Both the position numbers and the translations under genes were made by a program. DNA of 36,054 nucleotides from Gorillibacterium massiliense. Its GTDB lineage: Bacteria; Bacillota; Bacilli; Paenibacillales; NBRC-103111. Under the pieces are notes generated by a model, which saw nothing but the letters and a program-made list of their open reading frames with translations, did not search any database and had not been told where the DNA came from. Where the stretch lies: the NCBI RefSeq assembly GCF_000455485.1, contig NZ_CBQR020000062.1, positions 1-36,054 of the forward strand, written 5' to 3'. The first letter of the stretch is position 1. Each line of letters starts with the position of its first letter. This document shows, piece by piece, positions 16,459 to 26,456 of the stretch.

Positions 16459-17278
16459 ACTTAAACGTGCCTTTACCTATCTGTTTCTAAGCGTGGCTGC
16501 TTTCGTTTCGATCTTTCCTTTTCTGTGGATGATCGTCAGCTCGACTAACCCGTCGGTTGACGTAACGAAGGGGAAGCTCCTTCCCGGCTCGCATCTCATG
16601 GACAATTTGAAAAAGCTGTGGGACACGACGGATATGGGGAGCGCGCTCATCAGCTCAGCCAAAATCGCTATCATCACGACGGTTTTGGCGCTTCTGATCG
16701 CTTCTTTGGCGGGGTATGGCTTTGAAATTTTCCGCAGCCGCGCTAAGGATTTCGTTTTCACGATTTTGCTGCTGTCGATGATGATTCCTTTCGCGGCGTT
16801 GATGGTTCCTTTGTATAAAATGTTTTCGGGCATCTCCCAGTCGGCTCCCGGCATTGGCATCGACACGGTCACTTCTGTGATCTTGCCGACGGTGACGACG
16901 GCGTTCCTGATCTTCTTTTTCCGGCAGAGCACGAAGATGTTTCCCCACGACATGCTGGAAGCGGGGCGGATCGACGGACTGAATGAGTTAGGAATCTTCT
17001 TCCGCATTTACATGCCGACGATGAGGACCACTTATTCCGCTGCAGCTATCATCACCTTCATGTCCAGCTGGAACAGCTACATGTGGCCTCTCATCGTGCT
17101 GCAGTCACCGAAAAACAAAACCGTGCCGCTGCTCATTTCCACCTTGGGCTCGAGCTACGCTCCGGATTACGGCGTGATCATGACGGCCATCGTCATTGCC
17201 ACCATCCCGACAGCGCTGGTCTTCTTTCTGATGCAAAAGCACTTTGTCGCAGGCATGGTTGGTTCTGTTAAAGGTTAA
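16451..17278 (+). CDS. Sugar ABC transporter permease, MalG/LacG-like
   Basis: A 275-residue CUT1 permease, the partner of the preceding gene. Six hydrophobic segments are seen. Its EAA loop is LEAGRIDGLNELGIFFRI, with G replacing the second A of the motif, followed by a WNSYMWPLIV segment and the GMVGSVKG end typical of the MalG group. ATG 16451 overlaps the upstream TAA (ATGCCTAA); GTG 16442 is a weaker alternative. No ATPase gene follows, so a shared MsmX-like ATPase encoded elsewhere is expected. Confidence 0.93.
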   Translation: MPKLKRAFTYLFLSVAAFVSIFPFLWMIVSSTNPSVDVTKGKLLPGSHLMDNLKKLWDTTDMGSALISSAKIAIITTVLALLIASLAGYGFEIFRSRAKDFVFTILLLSMMIPFAALMVPLYKMFSGISQSAPGIGIDTVTSVILPTVTTAFLIFFFRQSTKMFPHDMLEAGRIDGLNELGIFFRIYMPTMRTTYSAAAIITFMSSWNSYMWPLIVLQSPKNKTVPLLISTLGSSYAPDYGVIMTAIVIATIPTALVFFLMQKHFVAGMVGSVKG

Positions 17279-17287
17279 CGGCATGGA

Positions 17288-17323
17288 AAAGGCGCGTTGT
17301 TGAAAAATAACGTGCCTTTTTTT
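17288..17323 (+). terminator. Terminator after the permease pair
   Basis: AAAGGCGCGTT pairs with AACGTGCCTTT around an AT-rich loop; seven T follow. Readthrough or a separate promoter must then supply lacZ. A 7-base inverted repeat TTGTCTT (17322-17328) / AAGACAA (17347-17353) lies just beyond, in the 54-base gap before lacZ. Confidence 0.75.
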
Positions 17324-17368
17324 GTCTTTTTCAATATGGTTTATGTAAGACAATAATTGATGAGGTGA

Positions 17369-20434
<3,066 letters not shown>

Positions 20435-20447
20435 GATGACTTTATAA

Positions 20448-20575
20448 GTTGAACGATTTCTTGATTTGTGCGCCATTTTAAGGACGAAATCAGAAAACAA
20501 ATGCGGACGCTATCGCTCTTCCAGTTCAATGTCCTCCGTTCTTCATGTTGATAGCCGTCAAAAAATTCGTTCAAC
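20448..20575 (-). repeat. MITE-like intergenic repeat, copy B
   Basis: A 128-base element with perfect 9-base terminal inverted repeats GTTGAACGA (20448-20456) and TCGTTCAAC (20567-20575). Its reverse complement shares GGAGGACATT, ACTG, GAGCG, AGCGT, TTTGTTTT, GATTTC and TCC in order with copy A at 9173-9364; it lacks about 60 bases of A's right half. It sits between the lacZ stop and the lacZ terminator. Confidence 0.65.
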
Positions 20576-20584
20576 GTAAATCCA

Positions 20585-20630
20585 AACACCTTCAACCGCG
20601 TCGAACAGACTCAGTTGAAGGTGTTTTTTT
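20585..20630 (+). terminator. Rho-independent terminator after lacZ
   Basis: AACACCTTCAAC pairs perfectly with GTTGAAGGTGTT, and a run of seven T follows. It separates the lacZ block from the LplBCA-type importer. Confidence 0.9.
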
Positions 20631-20659
20631 GCCTTTCACATGGCAAAAATCCGGATTCG

Positions 20660-20756
20660 GTTCATAAAAGTCAGATTCGTTCACTGCTCAAACCGCTGAT
20701 TTTTTCACGATTCATCTGGATTTGCACTACTGCCCGCGTCTCTGTTCTTTTATAGT
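20660..20756 (+). promoter_or_regulatory. Bipartite operator and promoter of the LplBCA-type importer
   Basis: GTTCATAAAAGTCAGAT (20660-20676) and GTTCACTGCTC (20679-20689) start 19 bases apart. The same arrangement occurs in front of the AraC-type regulator gene on the minus strand (28834 down to 28806). A possible -10, TATAGT (20751-20756), has no good -35, as expected for an activated promoter. The remaining sequence to 20820 holds no gene. Confidence 0.5.
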
Positions 20757-20839
20757 GGGAACCAGCCGGAGATCCGCACATTGCCGAGATTCCAGCAGGT
20801 TAAAGATCAGATGAACCGCCAAGGAGGGGCCTGCTCGTC

Positions 20840-21763
20840 ATGGTTAAGAAAAATGGATTTATTCACGAACTGGTAAAGAACAAGATTCTCTTTTTGATGC
20901 TGCTGCCTGTAATCGCCTACTTTTTGATCAACAACTATTTTCCGATGATCGGCATTTATTACGCCTTCGTCCGGTTCGATTTCAACACCAGCCTGTTCAA
21001 GATGGATTTCGTCGGTTTGAAAAACTTCGAGTTTCTTTGGAAGTCAGGGAAGCTGATGGAGCTTACGTACAATACCGTCGGCTACAATGCCATTTTCATC
21101 GGCCTCGGCAACGTGCTGGCGATCACGGTGGCGATCCTGGTCAGCGAAATCCGCAGCAAATGGTTCAAAAAGGTATCCCAATCCATCCTGTTCCTGCCTT
21201 ACTTCGTTTCCTTTGTCATCCTGAGCGTTATCGTGTTCAACATGTTCAACTATGAGCATGGCGTGCTCAACTCCGTGCTGAAGCAGCTTGGGGCGGACCC
21301 GGTCAACGTGTACAGCAAGCCCAAACTGTGGATTTTCCTCATCGTCGTCTTTTATCTATGGAAAAACTTCGGGTACAGCATGGTGATCTATTTGGCTTCC
21401 ATCACGGGGATCGGGGAGGATTTCTACGAAGCGGCGAAGATCGACGGAGCCAACACATTCCAGCGGGCTTGGCACATCACGGTGCCGATGCTGAAGAACA
21501 CCTTCGTCATTCTGCTGTTATTCTCTCTCGGAAGCATTATGAAAGGCCAATTCGATTTGTTCTACCAGATGATCGGAAACAATGGCCTCCTGTACAGCAC
21601 CACCGACATCCTCGATACCTATGTCTACCGTTCGCTAAAGGTGACCTTCGATATGGGAATGGCGACGGCCGCCGGCGTGTACCAGTCGATTTTCGGGTTC
21701 ACCCTGATCATGGTCGTGAACACCATCATCCGCAAAATCAACAAGGATTACGCGCTATTTTAG
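20840..21763 (+). CDS. ABC transporter permease, LplB type
   Basis: A 307-residue permease of the LplB/YteP type (carbohydrate uptake, CUT1 group), with the characteristic N-terminal FPMIGIYYAFVRF segment and the EAA loop YEAAKIDGANTFQRAWHI followed by TVPMLKNT. Six membrane helices. AAGGAGGGG precedes the ATG. It is the first gene of a permease-permease-binding protein operon, the usual LplBCA order. Family members take up complex polysaccharide fragments such as rhamnogalacturonides, but the ligand here is unknown. Confidence 0.93.
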   Translation: MVKKNGFIHELVKNKILFLMLLPVIAYFLINNYFPMIGIYYAFVRFDFNTSLFKMDFVGLKNFEFLWKSGKLMELTYNTVGYNAIFIGLGNVLAITVAILVSEIRSKWFKKVSQSILFLPYFVSFVILSVIVFNMFNYEHGVLNSVLKQLGADPVNVYSKPKLWIFLIVVFYLWKNFGYSMVIYLASITGIGEDFYEAAKIDGANTFQRAWHITVPMLKNTFVILLLFSLGSIMKGQFDLFYQMIGNNGLLYSTTDILDTYVYRSLKVTFDMGMATAAGVYQSIFGFTLIMVVNTIIRKINKDYALF

Positions 21764-21775
21764 GGGGAGATTTCC

Positions 21776-22669
21776 ATGAAAATCAGAGAAGACCGCTCAT
21801 CCAAATGGTTTCAACTCACCGCCTACGCGGTGGTGATTGTCGGGTGCATCCTGTGTTTGCTGCCGTTTCTTTTGATCCTTTCGGCATCGCTCACCAGCAA
21901 CGCCTCCATCGTCCGCGACGGCTATAACATCATTCCGCGGGAGTTTTCCCTGGAAGGGTACAACGTGATCTTCAAGGTTCCCGATGAAGTGCTGCGAGCT
22001 TATAGCGTGACCATCGTCGTAACAGTCGTCGGCACCTTGATCGGGCTTCTGATGATCACCATGGCGGGCTACGTGCTGCAGCGGAAGGACTTCAAATACC
22101 GCAACTTTTTCGCCTTCTTCATCTACTTCACCACTCTGTTTGGAGGCGGCCTCGTTCCCTACTACATGCTGATCACCAAGTATCTGCACTTTGCCAATAC
22201 GTATTACGCCTTGATCTGGCCGTCTCTCATGACGCCGTTCCTGATCATCTTGATGCGCAGCTTCATCAGCTCGGCGGTGCCCGACGAGGTGATCGAATCT
22301 TCGAAAATCGACGGCGCCAATGATTTTCTCATCTATTACCGCATCGTGCTGCCGCTGGCGATTCCGGGCTTGGCCACTATCGGCTTGTTCCTCGCCCTCC
22401 ATTTTTGGAACGATTGGTTCTCTTCGGCTCTTTACATCAACGATACGTCGAAATACCAGCTCCAGTTTTATTTGTACAACATTATCAATACATCCTCGTT
22501 TTTGACCAATATCGGAGCGGGGGCGGGGGTTGTCCTGGCGGAAGGCGTCCCGACGGAAACGATGAAAATGTCCATGGCCATCATTGTCACGGGACCGATT
22601 TTGTTCCTGTATCCCTTCGTTCAGCGCTACTTTGTAAAAGGGTTGACGATTGGAGCGGTAAAAGGTTAG
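21776..22669 (+). CDS. ABC transporter permease, LplC/YtcP type
   Basis: A 297-residue permease, partner of the LplB-type subunit 12 bases upstream. Six membrane helices; the EAA-like loop reads IESSKIDGANDFLIYYRI, with S replacing the two A residues as is common in LplC proteins, followed by VLPLAIPGLATIGLF and the YPFVQRYFVKGLTIGAVKG end diagnostic of this subfamily (shown here in part). RBS GGGGGAGA. A small hairpin (GGTAGTATG/CATACCGCC, 22674-22697) lies between it and the binding-protein gene. Confidence 0.93.
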   Translation: MKIREDRSSKWFQLTAYAVVIVGCILCLLPFLLILSASLTSNASIVRDGYNIIPREFSLEGYNVIFKVPDEVLRAYSVTIVVTVVGTLIGLLMITMAGYVLQRKDFKYRNFFAFFIYFTTLFGGGLVPYYMLITKYLHFANTYYALIWPSLMTPFLIILMRSFISSAVPDEVIESSKIDGANDFLIYYRIVLPLAIPGLATIGLFLALHFWNDWFSSALYINDTSKYQLQFYLYNIINTSSFLTNIGAGAGVVLAEGVPTETMKMSMAIIVTGPILFLYPFVQRYFVKGLTIGAVKG

Positions 22670-22733
22670 AACCGGTAGTATGGAAACATACCGCCGGCTA
22701 ACATACAATTGAAGATGAACAGGGAGGATTCGT

Positions 22734-24329
22734 ATGTTGGGGAAACGTAAAAAAACGGTCGGGATTATGCTGACACTGGCCATGACCGCAACGCTCATCG
22801 CGGGCTGTGGCGGAAGCAGCGACAAAGACAACGCATCGGCAAGCTCGAAAGCGCCGGAAGCATCGAAGGCGACTACGCAGACAGCAACGGCATCGGCTGC
22901 ACCGGCGGGCATCGACACGTCGAAGAAGGTCAACCTGCAGTTCTACATGCTGGGCAACGCCCCGAAGGATTTGGACAAGGTGCAGGCCGAAATCAACAAG
23001 ATGGCGCTGCAGGATTTGAATGCGACGGTTACGTTCAACTTCACCACCTGGACAGACTGGGATCAAAAGTACAAGCTGCTGCTCTCCACGGGTCAGGACG
23101 TTGACCTGATCTTCACGGCGGACTGGACGCAGTATCAGCAATATGCTAAAAAAGGCGCGTTCCTGCCGCTGGACGATCTGCTGCCCAAGGCTGCTCCGGT
23201 GCTGAACTCCTTCGTCCCCAAGGATATGTGGAATGCTGTCCGCATTGACGGAAAAATTTTCACCGTGCCTGCGACTTATCAGGAATATGTGACCAACGGC
23301 TTCGTCTGGCGCGAGGACCTACGGAAAAAGTACAACCTGCCGACTCCCGTAGACATTCCGACTTTTGAAGCTTATTTGGACGGCATCAAGAAAAATGAAC
23401 CGACTATGCAGCCTGTCGCCATCGGCTCGGATATGGGCGGAGCGCTTTCGGACCCCTATCTTGATATCTACCGCAAAATGGTCGGGCCGCTGCCTTACGG
23501 TTTATACGCCAACTACGACACGCCATCGGAAATGACCAGCTATTGGGGTTCTCCAGAGCATCTGGCCGATTTGAAGCGGTTCAAGGATTGGGCGGACAAA
23601 GGCTATTTCTCCAAAAACGAGCTGAACGAGAAGGAAACGAGCCAAACCAAGCTGGTGAACGGAACAGCCGCCGCCATGCTTGGGGATAATCCGACCCGGT
23701 ACAATCAAACCATGAGCAACATGAAATCGCTGCATCCGGATTGGGAGCTGGGCTATTCTCCGTACGCCGTGACGACGGGTTATGCAACGCCGGTACATCC
23801 GATCCACAACGGCTTCGCTATCCCGGCAAGCAGCAAGAACGCGGAACGCGCCCTGGCCTTCTATGAAAAAATGGTCACCGACAAGCGCTACAACCAGTTG
23901 ACCGAATATGGCTTCGAAGGCGTCAACTACTCGGTGGATAACGGCTACTATAAAATGGTCGGCAATGCCGACACCAACGGCTTCCTGCGCGAAGGCATGC
24001 AGGGCTGGGCGTGGCGAAATCCGGAATTCATGCTCTTCGAACCCAGCTACGACGGCGTGAAGAAGATCTTCGATCAATTGGATCAAGTGAAGAAACCCGA
24101 CATTTACACCGGCTTCGCGGAAGACTATACCGACTATCAAGCGGAACGGTCGGCGCTGGAACAAGTGGAGAAGCAGTACCTGTTCCCGCTCATGGCCGGT
24201 CTCGTCAAAGACGTAGACGCCGGCCTGGCCACCTTTATGGAGCAAGCGAAGAAGGCCGGGCTGGAAAAGATCCAAGAGTCCTATAAGAAGCAATGGGAAG
24301 CCTATTTGACTGAGCAAGGCATCAAATAA
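22734..24329 (+). CDS. Extracellular solute-binding lipoprotein, LplA type
   Basis: A 531-residue binding protein, the larger size usual for LplA partners of LplB/LplC permeases. A lipoprotein signal is clear: KRKK, hydrophobic stretch, lipobox LIAGC with Cys at residue 24, then a Ser/Ala/Thr-rich linker to about residue 62. The mature protein includes LSTGQDVDLIFTADW and ATYQEYVTNGFVWREDL, and the C-terminal half (YGFEGVNYSV, MLFEPSYDGVKKIFDQLDQV) matches the DUF3502-type end of such proteins. RBS GGGAGGA. It captures an oligosaccharide outside the membrane for the two preceding permeases. Confidence 0.93.
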   Translation: MLGKRKKTVGIMLTLAMTATLIAGCGGSSDKDNASASSKAPEASKATTQTATASAAPAGIDTSKKVNLQFYMLGNAPKDLDKVQAEINKMALQDLNATVTFNFTTWTDWDQKYKLLLSTGQDVDLIFTADWTQYQQYAKKGAFLPLDDLLPKAAPVLNSFVPKDMWNAVRIDGKIFTVPATYQEYVTNGFVWREDLRKKYNLPTPVDIPTFEAYLDGIKKNEPTMQPVAIGSDMGGALSDPYLDIYRKMVGPLPYGLYANYDTPSEMTSYWGSPEHLADLKRFKDWADKGYFSKNELNEKETSQTKLVNGTAAAMLGDNPTRYNQTMSNMKSLHPDWELGYSPYAVTTGYATPVHPIHNGFAIPASSKNAERALAFYEKMVTDKRYNQLTEYGFEGVNYSVDNGYYKMVGNADTNGFLREGMQGWAWRNPEFMLFEPSYDGVKKIFDQLDQVKKPDIYTGFAEDYTDYQAERSALEQVEKQYLFPLMAGLVKDVDAGLATFMEQAKKAGLEKIQESYKKQWEAYLTEQGIK

Positions 24330-24343
24330 TTAGCACCGAACAC

Positions 24344-24375
24344 AAACGGCTGCCCGGGATGGGCAGCCGTTTGGC
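24344..24375 (+). terminator. Hairpin terminator after the LplBCA-type operon
   Basis: AAACGGCTGCCC pairs perfectly with GGGCAGCCGTTT around a short loop. The T-tract is weak (TTTGG), so the stem strength does most of the work. Confidence 0.7.
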
Positions 24376-24493
24376 GTTTAGGCGTGAAAGGATCGGTTTT
24401 TGATAAGAAAAGGGACTCCTTTTACGCAACATTTTGCTATGATTAATCTAACACCAGGCGGTAACCCGATAACGTTTTTTTCGGAGAGGGGGC

Positions 24494-25879
24494 TTGATTC
24501 ATACGGTCGAGACTGTCCAAAGGGCGATTGATTATATAGAAGAACGCCTCGCAGAGCCGCTATCGTTAGAGGAAATCAGTAGGGCAGCCGCGATGTCGGT
24601 ACCGAATCTGTACCGTTTGTTTTATGCCATGACGGGTCATCCGATAAAAGAATACATACGCAAAAGAAGGACGAGTGAGGCGGCTTGTCACGTACGGCAA
24701 ACCAACCTGCCATTGAACGAGATCGGCTTTCTTTGCGGGTTTGATACGTACCAAACGTTTACCAAGACCTTTAAGCGAAACATAGGGTTGACTCCTGGAC
24801 TTTATCGCAAAGCAGACGTTATTTATAGCTTTGAACGGATTCGCCTACAGGAACGATTTTCATATGCAGAGGAACGGGAGATTTCCGAACGGTATCCGGA
24901 TGTAAAGGTGATTAATCTTTCTCCCCATCAAGGAATCGGATATCTTCACGTTTCCGACCGGGAGGAAGGGATGGAAGAGAAGGCTTGCACGCAGTTTCAA
25001 TCCATTCTTGCCGAGAGCCATATCGACTCCAGTCAAATGAGGTTGTTTGGGTGGAATGTGGATTTGGAAAGGGAAAATCCATCCTTCGGATATCAAATGG
25101 TAGCCGTTAGCCCCGAGAAAAAGAAGTGGCTCGCGGAGCATCCGGATTTGCAGCCCTTTTCCCATACTGGCGGAACTTATGCGGTTACTTGGACACCGGC
25201 GGATTCCGCTCCTCAAATCGTTAATGCATGGAACCGATTGCTATCCGAATGGCTGCCTCTGAGTACTTTTGAGCTAGGGGACCATGGTTTTCTCGAAGAA
25301 TATCAGCAATTTAACGGTCGAATTGCCCGAATGAAGCTATATCTTCCCGTTAAACGCTCTCAGGGGAAGGAAACCATTACGATTACGGTGCGGGAGCCTC
25401 AGAAGGTGATGAAATTTCGAGCGGAAGGTGTCAACTGCATGTCGCGGGCAGACGAGGCCGCTATGGAATGGGTAGCAAGGAACGGGTTCGTGGGGGATAC
25501 TCGCCTTCAAGTACTCATGAGCGGCAGCTACGGCAGTTCGCCCGATGATACCCATGCGTATGAGATATCCATCTCTCTACCGGACGGTTTTCTCCCCGCC
25601 AAGGAGGATGAATACCGAATGGCTGTAATAGAGGGCGGATTGTACGCTTGCCTGACAACTAGAGCCTTGGGTTCAATGGCAGGGGTTCTTGAACGGATTT
25701 ACCGATGGCTAGGCGCATCGCTTGAGTATACAGCGGATGAAGCACGGATTTGGTTCACCCAATACAATCTGGATGAAAGCGGGATGGAATGGGGGGCCGA
25801 AGCTCTTGAAAATAGGGTAACCGCCGAATGCTATGTGCCTGTCGTTTTACGAAATCTGAAGCGGGGGGATCGATCATGA
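24494..25879 (+). CDS. AraC-family regulator with two GyrI-like ligand domains
   Basis: A 461-residue protein. The AraC HTH is at the N-terminus (residues 8-105: LEEISRAAAMSVPNLYRLFYAM and LNEIGFLCGFDTYQTFTKTF), followed by two tandem GyrI/SoxS-effector-like regions, about 130-285 and 290-458. Each ends in a beta-strand segment typical of the fold (LYLPVK, ECYVPVVL). Such proteins sense small, often drug-like ligands. TTG 24494 follows GGAGAGGGG. The following VOC gene is in the same direction, and an ATG (25876) overlaps this stop as ATGA, so the two are probably cotranscribed. It does not look related to the sugar importer upstream, from which a terminator separates it. Confidence 0.85.
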   Translation: MIHTVETVQRAIDYIEERLAEPLSLEEISRAAAMSVPNLYRLFYAMTGHPIKEYIRKRRTSEAACHVRQTNLPLNEIGFLCGFDTYQTFTKTFKRNIGLTPGLYRKADVIYSFERIRLQERFSYAEEREISERYPDVKVINLSPHQGIGYLHVSDREEGMEEKACTQFQSILAESHIDSSQMRLFGWNVDLERENPSFGYQMVAVSPEKKKWLAEHPDLQPFSHTGGTYAVTWTPADSAPQIVNAWNRLLSEWLPLSTFELGDHGFLEEYQQFNGRIARMKLYLPVKRSQGKETITITVREPQKVMKFRAEGVNCMSRADEAAMEWVARNGFVGDTRLQVLMSGSYGSSPDDTHAYEISISLPDGFLPAKEDEYRMAVIEGGLYACLTTRALGSMAGVLERIYRWLGASLEYTADEARIWFTQYNLDESGMEWGAEALENRVTAECYVPVVLRNLKRGDRS

Positions 25880-25968
25880 GCGAAGGACCTGCACGAAAAA
25901 CGATACCTGTGGATTACAGACCGGCAGTCATTCCGAAAACTTTAAAAATGATTCAAGGAGGCAAAATG

Positions 25969-26379
25969 ATGAACGAACACCAGCAAACAAAAGAAAGCCA
26001 ATTGCCGATCAGCCCGATCAAAAACAAAGTCGGAAGCATTTTTATCCCCGTTAAGGATATTGAGAAGTCTCGCAGTTGGTATTGTCGGGTATTAGGACTG
26101 AATGAAGATGACTGCACCATTATGAACGGTCACTTGTGTCCTCTGCCAATGGAGGGGACCGGGATTATTCTCGATACGATGCCGAAGTGGGGAGGAGACC
26201 AGCCGGGTGGAGCCCCGTCAATCGATATTCCGGCCTTTATGCTGATGACAGAGGATCTGCGAGGTTCGCTTGATTATATGAAGAAGATTGGCGTGGAACT
26301 CGTGACGGAAATTGAACACGATCACTGGTTCGTCGTGAAAGATCCGGATGGAAACAAGCTGATGATTTGTCGGGAGTAG
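25969..26379 (+). CDS. VOC-superfamily (glyoxalase/bleomycin-resistance-like) protein
   Basis: A 136-residue single VOC domain: VGSIFIPVKDIEKSRSWYCRVLGL forms the first beta-alpha unit and HWFVVKDPDGNKLMICRE the last, with the terminal E at a usual metal-ligand position. AAGGAGG lies 7 bases before ATG 25969. An in-frame ATG at 25876, coupled to the upstream AraC stop as ATGA, would add 31 residues that do not look like part of the fold; it could be a leader or an alternative start. Function may be binding or modifying a toxic small molecule sensed by the GyrI-like regulator; this is inference. Confidence 0.85.
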   Translation: MNEHQQTKESQLPISPIKNKVGSIFIPVKDIEKSRSWYCRVLGLNEDDCTIMNGHLCPLPMEGTGIILDTMPKWGGDQPGGAPSIDIPAFMLMTEDLRGSLDYMKKIGVELVTEIEHDHWFVVKDPDGNKLMICRE

Positions 26380-26382
26380 CGT

Positions 26383-26433
26383 GAAAAAGGGGCATCCCTT
26401 AGCAGTCGAAAACTGCTTTTGGGACAGCCCCTT
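26383..26433 (-). terminator. Terminator between convergent VOC and AraC-type genes
   Basis: AAGGGGCATCCC and GGGACAGCCCCTT pair around an inner AGCAGT/ACTGCT hairpin. Read on the minus strand the stem is followed by a T-run (CTTTTTC), so it best ends the AraC-type gene, but can act on both strands. Confidence 0.75.
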
Positions 26434-26456
26434 GTTGGTTATGCGGGGGAGAGGAG

